Part shown: one piece after another, positions 1 through 6,746 of the stretch | Position numbering within the stretch: the first letter of the stretch is position 1 | Layout of the letters: every line of letters starts with the position of its first letter | Source: Nanosynbacter sp. | Lineage (GTDB): Bacteria > Patescibacteriota > Saccharimonadia > Saccharimonadales > Saccharimonadaceae | Assembly (NCBI GenBank): GCA_015257485.1 | Contig: JABZKC010000022.1 | Location: 1-10,693, forward strand | Length of the DNA: 10,693 bases | Reading direction: 5' to 3' | Translations under genes and position numbers: made by a program | Notes under the pieces: generated by a model | Told to the model about the DNA's origin: nothing | Databases searched by the model: none | Seen by the model: the letters and a program-made list of their open reading frames with translations, nothing else

Positions 1-45
1 GAAGATAACTACTTAAAAACAGCTTGTTCCGAATTGTTTAACTAA
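1..45 (+). CDS. Possible C-terminal tail of an upstream gene (partial)
   Basis: Frame 1 is open from the left edge to a TAA at 43-45 and reads EDNYLKTACSELFN. The other two plus frames close at once (TAA at 6-8 and 14-16). The residue mix looks protein-like, but 14 codons are too few to recognise a family or prove coding. If real, the gene runs in the same direction as ackA, about 208 bases upstream. No convincing hairpin terminator follows it. Confidence 0.3.
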   Translation, partial: EDNYLKTACSELFN

Positions 46-143
46 ACCAGCTATTTTTTATGATTTTTTATGAATGGGATTAAATGGGCAGGGGGTTTGT
101 ATTTTTTCTGCATTGATTTTTATTATGTGTGATTAAAGAGCGA

Positions 144-233
144 GGCAAGACTTGCGGTTTTATCTTTGGTTTTATGATAGATAAAAGGGGCGAGACTTAC
201 AGTTTTCTCTTTGGTTTTATGATAGACTAAGAG
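144..233 (+). repeat. Imperfect 45-bp tandem duplication with -10-like boxes
   Basis: Bases 144-181 align without gaps to 189-226 at an offset of exactly 45, with 34 of 38 positions identical (differences at 147/192, 154/199, 156/201, 162/207). Similarity then fades over the next few bases. Each copy ends in TTTATGATAGA. Only copy 1 contains the small inverted repeat GCAAG-A-CTTGC (145-155), so that palindrome is not the conserved part. The duplication lies directly before the ackA ribosome binding site. Confidence 0.85.
173..223 (+). promoter_or_regulatory. Candidate tandem promoters of ackA
   Basis: Each copy of the duplication carries TATGAT (173-178 and 218-223), a good -10 hexamer. A start about 7 bases after the second box, near 230, would give a leader of about 24 bases containing the AAAGGAG at 234-240. 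The -35 side is weak: TTGCGG (152-157) and TTACAG (197-202) sit only 15 bases upstream of their boxes. The call rests on the -10 boxes, their position and their duplication. Confidence 0.4.
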
Positions 234-240
234 AAAGGAG
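234..240 (+). promoter_or_regulatory. Ribosome binding site of ackA
   Basis: AAAGGAG is a strong Shine-Dalgarno match, 13 bases before the ATG at 254. The spacing is longer than usual. No other in-frame start fits better, and the family's NxGSSSxK motif begins ten residues after this ATG, so the start is supported. Confidence 0.6.
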
Positions 241-253
241 AAGATAAAAGAAT

Positions 254-1441
254 ATGGAATCGGAAAGACTGATTTTAATTACCAATCCGGGCAGTAGTTC
301 ACGTAAATACGCGCTCTATAAAGGCATGAAAGAACTTTGTTCTTTACACTTTGAATTTGAAGGTAAGAAAATTGTCTATACTTTAAAAACTGGTAATCAG
401 AAGAAGAAGGTAGTGACGGATTTTAAGGCGCTTTCAGAAGTGGCGGGAAATCTGGAAAAAATCTTAATTGAAGAAGAATTTTTAGGAGGCGTTTCGAAAT
501 TAAGTGCGATTTTGGCTCGCGTGGCGGCTCCAGGTGCCTATTTTGCTAATGATCATATCGTAGATAAGGAATGTTTTAAGGAACTAGAAATTGCGAGAAC
601 TCGCGCCCCACTGCATGTTCCAGTGGTGATGGACGAAATCATTGAGTTAAAGAAGTGCTTTGATTCAGTACCGGTGATTGAAATTTCAGATTCGAACTTC
701 CACAATTCAAGACCAGAACTGGCTAAGGCTTATTGTATCGACCAGAAGCTGGCGGAAAAGTTTGATATTAAAAAGTGGGGATTTCATGGTTTGTCGGTTG
801 GCTCAGTGGTACGTTATATGAAGCAAAACGAAATCTTACCGGAGAGATTAGTGGTTTGTCATATTGGTTCAGGGGCTTCGATTACGGCGGTCTATAAGGG
901 TAAATCCCACGATACGACAATGGGGTACACTCCACTAGAAGGCGTAATGATGGCAACGCGTGCTGGATCAATGGATGTGGCGGCGGCGATGGCAATAAAA
1001 CGTGCTTTGAAGATTGGAGATGACGTCGAGCTTGAACGTTATTTGAATAAGCAATGTGGTCTACTTGGTGTTTCTGGGATATCAGACGATCTTCGTACAG
1101 TAATTCAATTACGTGACGAGGGTGATAAGATGGGGTCATTTGCGTACTCTCTTTATATTTATCGCCTGCAGGCCTGTATTAGTCAGATGATTGCTTCGAT
1201 GGGCGGCGTCGATGCCCTGGTCTTTACGGCGACCATTGGCGAACGTTCAGACGACGTGCGTAGACAGGTGATTCAGAAGATGAAATATCTTGGCCTTGAA
1301 CTCGATGCGGAAAAGAATACTGGTGAAATGCCAGAACGACATACGCTTATTTCTAGTGAAGAGTCGAAGCCAATTTATGTGGTGCGCACTGACGAAACGA
1401 GCGAAATGATTGAACGCGCAAACTTGATTTTGGCGGAATAA
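254..1441 (+). CDS. ackA: Acetate kinase, divergent
   Basis: Acetate kinase interconverts acetyl phosphate plus ADP with acetate plus ATP in the cytoplasm; in a fermenter it yields ATP. The 395 residues match the family length of about 400. Visible ASKHA-fold motifs are NPGSSSRK at 11-18 (family NxGSSSxK), Arg89, APLH at 118-121, Asp146 in DSNFH, WGFHG at 175-179 with His178, CHIGSGAS at 202-209, TPLEG and ATRAGSMD at 226-241 with Arg236, ATIGE at 326-330, and TDE at 379-381. Thus the residues known to be catalytic in the Methanosarcina enzyme (Arg, Asp, His, Arg, Glu) are kept, but surroundings diverge: the family GHRVVHGG is LARVAAPG, FHGTSH is FHGLSV, GIGEN is TIGER, and DP after the TRxGS motif is DV. 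No phosphotransacetylase or phosphoketolase gene is visible beside it. Propionate or butyrate kinase are less likely alternatives. Confidence 0.9.
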   Translation: MESERLILITNPGSSSRKYALYKGMKELCSLHFEFEGKKIVYTLKTGNQKKKVVTDFKALSEVAGNLEKILIEEEFLGGVSKLSAILARVAAPGAYFANDHIVDKECFKELEIARTRAPLHVPVVMDEIIELKKCFDSVPVIEISDSNFHNSRPELAKAYCIDQKLAEKFDIKKWGFHGLSVGSVVRYMKQNEILPERLVVCHIGSGASITAVYKGKSHDTTMGYTPLEGVMMATRAGSMDVAAAMAIKRALKIGDDVELERYLNKQCGLLGVSGISDDLRTVIQLRDEGDKMGSFAYSLYIYRLQACISQMIASMGGVDALVFTATIGERSDDVRRQVIQKMKYLGLELDAEKNTGEMPERHTLISSEESKPIYVVRTDETSEMIERANLILAE

Positions 1442-1453
1442 GGACGTGAAATG

Positions 1454-1485
1454 AAAAATATAGTGCGATGAGCACTATATTTTTT
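1454..1485. terminator. Bidirectional terminator between ackA and rmuC
   Basis: A perfect 13-bp stem (1454-1466 with 1472-1484) has a 5-base loop GATGA. On the plus strand the stem begins 13 bases after the ackA stop and runs into six Ts. On the minus strand the right arm also ends in five Ts. The rmuC stop codon TAA (1486-1484) overlaps the stem edge, so one compact hairpin serves both converging genes. Confidence 0.85.
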
Positions 1486-2707
1486 AGTTTTGATCGTCGA
1501 GTCCGTCGAGCAATTTGAGGCTCTCACTACTTGGTAAGGATTCGACATTTTTGAGTTTACGCTCAATGACACGAGAAGTGGTGGCAGCGGCATCGATTTT
1601 ATTGGCGGATTCCTGAAGTTTCTTTTTGGTAGCTTCGAGGAGGTCGCCAAATTTACCAAATTGACTTTTAACGGCACCCAGAATTTGCCAGACTTCACTA
1701 CTGCGTTTTTCAATGGCGAGAGTACGGAAGCCCATGAGAAGGCCAGAAAGAATAACTGGCAAAGTACTTGGTGAAGCGATGGTGATATGGAATTTTTGGC
1801 GGATTTCATCGTCGAGGCCAGGAATGCGGAGGATTTCGGCGTAGAGCGATTCGGTTGGTAAGAACATCATAGCGAACTCAGTGGTGTGTGGTGGGTCGAT
1901 ATATTTGGCGGAAATTTTCTTGGCCTGCTCTTTGACATCGATAGCAAGGGCTTTTTGGAATTTTTGAATTTCCGTTTTATCGCCCTGTTCATAGGCGGCA
2001 ATTAGGCGTTGATAATTCTCGACTGGGAATTTACTATCGATTGGTAAGAAAACTTGAGCGGATTCATCTTTGCCAGGCATTTTGACGGCGAACTCGACAC
2101 GATCACTGGAGCCTTTTTTAGTAGCAATATTTTCACAATATTGGTCTGAACTTAGGGTGTCACTGATGATGTTTCCAAGTTGAACTTCACCATAAATTCC
2201 GCGGGTCTTGACGCCTTCCATGACCTTTTTTAGATCACCGACGCCATTAGCGAGAGTCTTCATTTCGCCAAGACCTTGATAGACCTGGGTAAGTTGGGTG
2301 GAAATAGTTTTGAAGCTCTCATTAAAGCGTTTCTCGACGGAAGCCTGAAGTTTTTCGTCGACAGTTTGGCGCATTTCCTCGAGTTTCTTGGTGTTATGAT
2401 CTTGAAGTTCGCGGACACGAGTATCGAGGGTCTTCTGGACGAGGCCAAAATTATCGGAGATTTCTTTGCGATTTTCGCGGAAATTGGTGCCGATGTCCTT
2501 AGTGACGCGATCGACATTGGTTTCGATACGAATCATGCGTTCGTTCATATTGGCAAAAGTTTGCGTGGTTTGATCCTGCAAAGTGGCGATACGATTTTTG
2601 AGTTCTGGTAAATCAGTATTTTTCTGATTGGTTTTCGAAAAAACGATAAATAAAATAATTAAATTAATGACCGAAACGATGAGTAAAATAAGTGTGGTAA
2701 TATCCAT
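1484..2707 (-). CDS. rmuC: RmuC-family DNA recombination-limiting protein
   Basis: RmuC proteins have a PD-(D/E)XK nuclease-like domain and in E. coli limit inversions between short repeats; their biochemical role is poorly known. The 407 residues show one N-terminal membrane segment (about 4-23), a long charged helical region likely to form a coiled coil (about 33-165), then the RmuC core. Core landmarks are YGEVQLGNI at 172-180 (family GxxGExQL), LPIDSKFPVENY at 221-232 (family IDAKFPLxxY, the likely active-site strand), EFAMMFLPTES at 277-287, and ASPSTL at 311-316. A hydrophilic tail follows. The ATG is preceded by AGAGGAT (2717-2711), giving a well-placed start. The gene has its own promoter and sits downstream of recR with a gap of 109 bases. 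The membrane anchor with coiled coil is usual for the family. Confidence 0.9.
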   Translation of the reverse strand: MDITTLILLIVSVINLIILFIVFSKTNQKNTDLPELKNRIATLQDQTTQTFANMNERMIRIETNVDRVTKDIGTNFRENRKEISDNFGLVQKTLDTRVRELQDHNTKKLEEMRQTVDEKLQASVEKRFNESFKTISTQLTQVYQGLGEMKTLANGVGDLKKVMEGVKTRGIYGEVQLGNIISDTLSSDQYCENIATKKGSSDRVEFAVKMPGKDESAQVFLPIDSKFPVENYQRLIAAYEQGDKTEIQKFQKALAIDVKEQAKKISAKYIDPPHTTEFAMMFLPTESLYAEILRIPGLDDEIRQKFHITIASPSTLPVILSGLLMGFRTLAIEKRSSEVWQILGAVKSQFGKFGDLLEATKKKLQESANKIDAAATTSRVIERKLKNVESLPSSESLKLLDGLDDQN

Positions 2708-2732
2708 GAAATCCTCTTATGCTAATAAATAA

Positions 2733-2741
2733 ATTATAACA
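2733..2741 (-). promoter_or_regulatory. Extended -10 promoter of rmuC
   Basis: On the minus strand TGTTATAAT is a perfect extended -10 (TGn plus TATAAT). A start near 2726 would give a leader of about 19 bases containing the AGAGGAT ribosome site. No good -35 is visible (T-rich at 2755-2761), which is typical for extended -10 promoters. Confidence 0.6.
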
Positions 2742-2816
2742 CAAAAACAGAGAGGAAAAATGACTATAATGAAAATTAAAGATTAGCGCAGATATTTAAT
2801 GTGGGGTTTAAATAAA

Positions 2817-3422
2817 TTAGAGATTAGTGCGATTATTTAGAGCAGCACTTAGGGTAATTTGATCAGCAAAAGACAGATCGACGCCGAGTGGAAGGCCGCG
2901 GGCTAGACGCGTGATGGTAAGTTCGGGATATTTTTCCGAAAGCATTTTTTGTAAAAGCAGAGCCGTACTCTCCCCTTCGACGCTCGGATTAGTGGCGATA
3001 ATAATTTCTTTAACTGCGTCATTTTTGACGCGAGAAATCAATTCTTTGATATGCAGAACTTCTGGAGTAATACCGTCAATCGGTGAAATGGCGCCGCCTA
3101 GTACGTGATAGGTACCACGATATTCTTTGGTTTGTTCAAAGGCATAAATATCTAGTGGTTCTTCGACGACAAGAACAGTAGTCTTATCACGTTCGGGTGA
3201 ATCATAAAGTGGCGAAACTTCCTCGTCGGCATTGATTAAAGCAAAAGTAATTGGGCAGGTTTTGACCTGTTCGTGCAAATTGCTCAAAGCGTTAATGAGT
3301 TGTTCAGAAATTTTGCGATCGCTACGAAAAAGATAGGTCGCGTAACGCTCTGCGGTTTTGTTTCCGACGCCAGGTAATTTGCCAAGGGCGTCAATAGTAT
3401 CAGTGAGAGCTCTAGGGAGCAT
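2817..3422 (-). CDS. recR: Recombination mediator RecR lacking a complete zinc finger
   Basis: RecR acts with RecO (and RecF) to load RecA on gapped DNA. The 201 residues match the family. In order: a helix-hairpin-helix LPGVGNKTAERYA at 16-28; the zinc-finger region at about 55-79; a Toprim domain with VLVVEEPLD at 83-91, HVLGGAISP at 106-114 and ATNPSVEGE at 143-151; and a C-terminal segment TRLARGLPLG at 171-180, DLSFADQITLSAAL at 182-195. The usual four-Cys finger (CxxC, eight residues, CxxC) is broken: Cys56 remains, but the second position is Thr59 and the later two align with about Ser70 and Tyr73. The conserved ERD/RRD that follows is present at 77-79, so the alignment is secure. ATG overlaps the ybaB stop by one base (TAATG), with AGGA (3437-3434) 11 bases upstream, indicating translational coupling. 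Confidence 0.93.
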   Translation of the reverse strand: MLPRALTDTIDALGKLPGVGNKTAERYATYLFRSDRKISEQLINALSNLHEQVKTCPITFALINADEEVSPLYDSPERDKTTVLVVEEPLDIYAFEQTKEYRGTYHVLGGAISPIDGITPEVLHIKELISRVKNDAVKEIIIATNPSVEGESTALLLQKMLSEKYPELTITRLARGLPLGVDLSFADQITLSAALNNRTNL

Positions 3423-3724
3423 TAAGCGCCAAGTCCTAGATTGCCAAGTTGGCCCATCAAAGGCTTCATTTTGTCGGCAGCAATTTCTTGGGCTTTAGCG
3501 TAACCATCGCGGAAGCAGTTTTCAATCCAGCGTTCGAGCTCGGTAATATCTTCGAGGTCCACACGTTCTGGATCGATGGTAACTTTTTTTACTTTCAGCT
3601 CACCAGTAATCTGTACTACGACGGCACCGTCGCCGGCTTCTACTTCTACGATTTCATTTTTGAGATCTTTTTGTGCTTTACGAAGTTCATTAAGCATTTT
3701 CATCTGGTCAAAGGTAGCACCCAT
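3422..3724 (-). CDS. ybaB: YbaB/EbfC family nucleoid-associated protein
   Basis: YbaB/EbfC proteins are small dimeric DNA-binding proteins of the nucleoid, often encoded between dnaX and recR. The 100 residues have the family layout: an N-terminal helix with basic and acidic heptads (MKMLNELRKAQKDLKNEI, 8-25), a beta region GDGAVVVQITGELKVKKVTI (31-50), and the conserved downstream helix with DLEDITELERWIENCFRDGYAKAQ (56-79), then a Gly/Met-rich tail. AGGAG about 6 bases before the ATG marks the start. It overlaps recR by one base and has its own extended -10 box. Here the usual dnaX neighbour is about 3 kb upstream, separated by a glycosyltransferase gene and dnaB. The function in this organism is inferred from the family and from linkage to recR. 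Confidence 0.92.
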   Translation of the reverse strand: MGATFDQMKMLNELRKAQKDLKNEIVEVEAGDGAVVVQITGELKVKKVTIDPERVDLEDITELERWIENCFRDGYAKAQEIAADKMKPLMGQLGNLGLGA

Positions 3725-3761
3725 AATTTCTCCTATTATTCTCTATTCTTAATTAATATTT

Positions 3762-3770
3762 ATTATAACA
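3762..3770 (-). promoter_or_regulatory. Extended -10 promoter of ybaB-recR
   Basis: TGTTATAAT on the minus strand lies between the glycosyltransferase stop (3777-3775) and ybaB. It is identical to the rmuC box. A start near 3755 would give a leader of about 30 bases with the AGGAG site. The -35 side, inside the end of the upstream gene, is weak. Confidence 0.5.
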
Positions 3771-3774
3771 TCTC

Positions 3775-5238
3775 TTACTTCGATTTATAAAGATAGAGAC
3801 GGTCGGCGTTTTGAGATTTTTCGTTGGCGACGATATGTTCGAGTTCGTAATGTTCCGTATCGGTAATTTTCTCGAAACTAATAATATTATGCTTCTTCGT
3901 ATTCTCACTGAGATTCGAGATGTATTGATACTTCGGAGTTTTATTGAAGATAGTATGTGAGTTAGCTAAATGAATATAAAAGTTAAGATTTTCTTGATTT
4001 TCTGGTAGATAGAGTAAATTATTTTCGTAATAACGATCGAGGAGTTTAATGTCGTTAGTAAACTGGTTGGCAACTGGTGCGCTATAACGATAGCCATAGA
4101 TAAAATGGTTGAGATCCGAAACGATAACAATGAGCATAAATAGGCCGATTGGCAGTACGCCGATGATTTTGGCATAGGGGTTATATGGGAAGATACTGGA
4201 CCATTTATGCAGAATATATTTCATACCATGTGCAACTAAAATGGCGAGCGGCAGGATGAATAGAATGATCATTTGCGGATTGAGGCCAGAAATTAATAAG
4301 GTAAAAATTGTAAGCAGGAAGGCTATAGAGTTTCGGGAGGCGAAAAAACCTTTGAAGGTGGAAATGAAACCGATAATCGCTAGGGTAATGGCCGGTAAGC
4401 CATAAAGTGGAGCGAGGAAGGTGCTTTCGACTAATCCGTTCCAGGTAATCGCTACCCGGATGGCGTTACTAAGATTGTGAAGATAATTTGTTAGAGAGAA
4501 ATTAGGCATGAGCAGGAGTTCGGTAAAAATCTCTGGGTGTTTAAGACCACGCAAAATTAGTGTGGTAACGGTAGAAATTACCATTAGGCTGAAAAACGCT
4601 AGTGGAATTTTTGGCAGATTTTTAAGGGTAAAACGTAGATGCGGATGAACAAAAACGTAGATTAAAATGAAGAAGTCTAAATAAAGCATGTAGGGGGTAA
4701 AAATACTTAGACACATAAAAATGCCGAACAGGAAGCACCAGCTGGCCTTTGGTTTGTTTTCTCCTTGGACTTTAGCGCCGAGCCAGAGCAAAAGTGTGGT
4801 CCAGAATAAAATCATGATTAAGGCAGTGCCGCTACCAGAGATAAAAAGGAAGCTGGAAGAAAGCACAGTAATAATGCTGGCCATGATGGCAGTGTTGTTT
4901 TTGAACCAGCGGTTAAGGAGAAGAATAATTAAAATACAGGTAATCGCGCCAATAATTACACTCGGTAACATAATTGTGTAGGGTGAGACGCCGAAAATTT
5001 TGAAGATTCCCTTTTGGAGTAAATGATAAGGCAAATCGACAATCACTTCGCGAAAAATCGTGTGGCGATTCAATTCAAAGGTTTTGGTGGTGAAATTAAA
5101 TTCGTCATTCGAGAGGCCATTCGGAGTGATGAGTGGTAAAAAGAAAAGTAAACCGGTGAAAATTAATCCAAGTAATAAATAGCCAAGTTTGAAACGATGG
5201 CGAAATAAGAAAAATTTGTTTGGATTGAGTTTACCCAC
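3775..5238 (-). CDS. GT-C fold membrane glycosyltransferase (GT39/ArnT-like)
   Basis: This looks like a polyprenyl-phosphate-sugar-dependent glycosyltransferase of the GT-C superfamily. The 487 residues begin with a basic stretch, then about ten to eleven hydrophobic segments (roughly 19-38, 88-109, 117-133, 137-154, 166-180, 183-198, 211-229, 277-295, 304-318, 321-337, 357-375), and end in a soluble region of about 110 residues. After the first membrane segment comes LSNDEFNF (42-49), where the Asp-Glu pair matches the metal or catalytic acidic pair of the first outer loop in PMT/ArnT enzymes. DLPYHLLQKGIFKIFGVSPY (68-87) matches the family pattern of PxxY, a helix and FGxS. The acceptor (protein, lipid or wall glycan) cannot be read from sequence. 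The start is GTG at 5238; there is no Shine-Dalgarno, and a TGCTATAAT box ends 7 bases upstream, suggesting a leaderless message. It separates dnaB from ybaB-recR and has no evident link to replication. Confidence 0.75.
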   Translation of the reverse strand: MGKLNPNKFFLFRHRFKLGYLLLGLIFTGLLFFLPLITPNGLSNDEFNFTTKTFELNRHTIFREVIVDLPYHLLQKGIFKIFGVSPYTIMLPSVIIGAITCILIILLLNRWFKNNTAIMASIITVLSSSFLFISGSGTALIMILFWTTLLLWLGAKVQGENKPKASWCFLFGIFMCLSIFTPYMLYLDFFILIYVFVHPHLRFTLKNLPKIPLAFFSLMVISTVTTLILRGLKHPEIFTELLLMPNFSLTNYLHNLSNAIRVAITWNGLVESTFLAPLYGLPAITLAIIGFISTFKGFFASRNSIAFLLTIFTLLISGLNPQMIILFILPLAILVAHGMKYILHKWSSIFPYNPYAKIIGVLPIGLFMLIVIVSDLNHFIYGYRYSAPVANQFTNDIKLLDRYYENNLLYLPENQENLNFYIHLANSHTIFNKTPKYQYISNLSENTKKHNIISFEKITDTEHYELEHIVANEKSQNADRLYLYKSK

Positions 5239-5244
5239 ATTTCT

Positions 5245-5253
5245 ATTATAGCA
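5245..5253 (-). promoter_or_regulatory. Extended -10 promoter of the glycosyltransferase gene
   Basis: TGCTATAAT on the minus strand fits TGnTATAAT exactly. The expected transcription start, about 7 bases on, falls at 5237-5239, on the GTG start codon itself. TTTAAG (5273-5268) lies 17 bases upstream as a poor -35 and is one arm of the inverted repeat TTTAAG/CTTAAA (5256-5261 and 5268-5273). Confidence 0.6.
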
Positions 5254-5255
5254 AA

Positions 5256-5273
5256 TTTAAGCAAAAACTTAAA
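5256..5273. repeat. Inverted repeat in the dnaB-glycosyltransferase gap
   Basis: TTTAAG (5256-5261) and CTTAAA (5268-5273) are perfect 6-bp arms around six bases. It lies over the -35 region of the glycosyltransferase promoter and about 65 bases after the dnaB stop. It could be a weak dnaB terminator, an operator, or chance in AT-rich DNA. The rest of the gap (5274-5338) shows no clear element. Confidence 0.35.
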
Positions 5274-5338
5274 AACGATCGCAGTTTGGTTCTTCGAAAT
5301 AGGGAGAGTTAAGATTTTTAATAGACGAAAACTTAGAT

Positions 5339-6736
5339 TTATTCGCGGGTTTTGTCGAGATTCATAAAGCGAAGCAATTCTGGGTGGAAATAAAGTTCAA
5401 TCTTACCGATGGCACCGTGGCGGTGCTTGGCTATGAGCAGCTCGGTGATGTTGGTCGGTTCGTAGCCTTCTTCTTGGTGGTAATAGTCGACACGGTGCAG
5501 GAACATTACAAGGTCGGCATCCTGCTCAATGGAACCAGATTCACGCAGGTCGGAAAGTACTGGTCTTGGATCATCACGGCCGGTGACACTACGGGAGAGC
5601 TGAGCCAGAGCAATTACGGGAATTTCAAGTTCACGGGCGAGAATCTTGAGACCACGAGAAATTTCCGTCACCTCTTGCACGCGGTTACCAGCATAGCGGT
5701 CAGAACCAGTAATCAACTGGAGGTAGTCAACAATAATCAGTCCAATATTATGATCATGGTGAGCACGGCGAGCTTTGTTGCGAAGCTCTAAGATCGTCAT
5801 GGAGCTGGTGTCATCTAAATAGAGCGGAATTTCACCCATTTCGCCCAGGGCATCGCCAATTTTAGCAAAGTCATCGTTGGAGATATTACCAGTACGAATA
5901 CGCCAAGAGTCGACATTCGAGGTGGTGGAAATGATACGGTCGACAATTTCGTTCTTTGCCATCTCCATAGAGAAGAAAAGTACACCGCATTTGTTAATGC
6001 CAGCGATGTTGTAGGCGAGGTTTTGAGCGAAAGTGGTTTTACCCATGGCCGGACGCGCACCGATAATAATCAGGTCGCCTTTTTGGAGGCCGGCGGTTTT
6101 GTTGTCAAGGTCACGGAAACCAGTCTTAAGACCACGGAGAGCACCTTTATTTTTGCTTAACATTTCCATACGGTCATAGGCGTCGACCAGGAGGTCAGAA
6201 AGTGCAGTGTAATCGGTTTTAGTGTTATGGTCAGAAACCGCGAAGAGTTCTTTTTCGGCTTGTCCCAGCATGGCGTCGACTTCATTGGCGGAATCGTAAG
6301 CTTTGGTGGCAATTTCGGTACCAGCTTTAATAAGGCGACGGCGGATCGAGGCTTGTTCGACGAGATTAGCGTAAGACAAGACGTTGGCGGCGGTCGGTAC
6401 GGCCATGGTGAGACTGGAAATATAAGTTTCACCACCAACTTCTTTGAGTAGTTTCAAAGCTTTTAGCTCGGAGCGTAAAGTGATGAGATCGATTGGCTGA
6501 CTGCGTTCATAAAGATTCATCATGGCGCGGTAAATGTGGCCATGAATTTGATGATAAAAATCAATAGGTTTAAGCTTTTCAAGAACATCTGGGAAGGCGG
6601 TGCTATCTAGAAGAATGGAACCGAGGAGGGATTTTTCGGCCTCGATATCCTGTGGTGGAATTTTGCCACCAAAAAGACTAGGGTCGTTTTGAGAAATGGT
6701 CGATTTTTGCGACCTTGGTTGAGCTGGTTCCGCCAT
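5339..6736 (-). CDS. dnaB: Replicative DNA helicase DnaB
   Basis: DnaB is the hexameric 5'-to-3' helicase that unwinds DNA at the fork and contacts primase and the clamp loader. The 465 residues match the family and carry no intein. The N-terminal DnaB_N domain starts at PPQDIEAEKSLLGSIL (27-42) and runs to about 130. The RecA-like motor domain spans about 200-460, with Walker A GARPAMGKTT (226-235), SMEM (256-259, catalytic Glu258), Walker B LIIVDYLQL (333-341), the AQLSRSV element (378-384), and KHRHGAIG (437-444) carrying the Arg-finger motif usually seen as KxRNGxxG, here with His for Asn. A perfect AGGAGG lies 5 bases before the ATG and overlaps the dnaX TAG stop; the genes are 8 bases apart, so dnaX and dnaB are surely cotranscribed. 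A polar N-terminal extension of about 25 residues precedes the conserved domain. Confidence 0.96.
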   Translation of the reverse strand: MAEPAQPRSQKSTISQNDPSLFGGKIPPQDIEAEKSLLGSILLDSTAFPDVLEKLKPIDFYHQIHGHIYRAMMNLYERSQPIDLITLRSELKALKLLKEVGGETYISSLTMAVPTAANVLSYANLVEQASIRRRLIKAGTEIATKAYDSANEVDAMLGQAEKELFAVSDHNTKTDYTALSDLLVDAYDRMEMLSKNKGALRGLKTGFRDLDNKTAGLQKGDLIIIGARPAMGKTTFAQNLAYNIAGINKCGVLFFSMEMAKNEIVDRIISTTSNVDSWRIRTGNISNDDFAKIGDALGEMGEIPLYLDDTSSMTILELRNKARRAHHDHNIGLIIVDYLQLITGSDRYAGNRVQEVTEISRGLKILARELEIPVIALAQLSRSVTGRDDPRPVLSDLRESGSIEQDADLVMFLHRVDYYHQEEGYEPTNITELLIAKHRHGAIGKIELYFHPELLRFMNLDKTRE

Positions 6737-6740
6737 ATTG

Positions 6741-6746
6741 CCTCCT
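6741..6746 (-). promoter_or_regulatory. Ribosome binding site of dnaB
   Basis: Minus-strand AGGAGG is a full Shine-Dalgarno match. It ends 4 bases before the dnaB ATG and shares bases with the dnaX stop codon (6747-6745), so ribosomes finishing dnaX arrive on the dnaB start site. Confidence 0.8.

Larger units (their letters stand above)
46..253. other. Non-coding leader region of ackA
   Basis: No open frame of note on either strand. The stretch is AT-rich and holds a perfect tandem pair of the 10-mer TTTTTTATGA (54-63 and 64-73), a G-run near 89-95, and the 45-bp tandem duplication described separately. A loose promoter-like pair TTGTTT (34-39) and TATGAT (59-64) has a 19-base spacer and is not convincing. 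No tRNA-like fold or riboswitch was recognised by eye. Confidence 0.5.

Noticed and set aside
2761..2770. Plus-strand TATAAT at 2765-2770 as a promoter
   Set aside because: No plus-strand gene follows; the region downstream is antisense to recR and no -35 is seen. An antisense RNA cannot be excluded, but nothing supports it.
2775..2800. ATTAAA/TTTAAT inverted repeat as the recR terminator
   Set aside because: The stem is only six A-T pairs, with a mismatch beyond and just TTTC following on the minus strand; too weak to call.
5384..5791. Open frame of 135 codons on the plus strand inside dnaB
   Set aside because: It lies wholly opposite a strongly conserved helicase gene and its product shows no family motifs. 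The same applies to frames opposite or within ackA (882-1139), rmuC (1375-1809, 2276-2611), dnaX (7665-8123) and the surface protein (9755-9958, 10070-10291).
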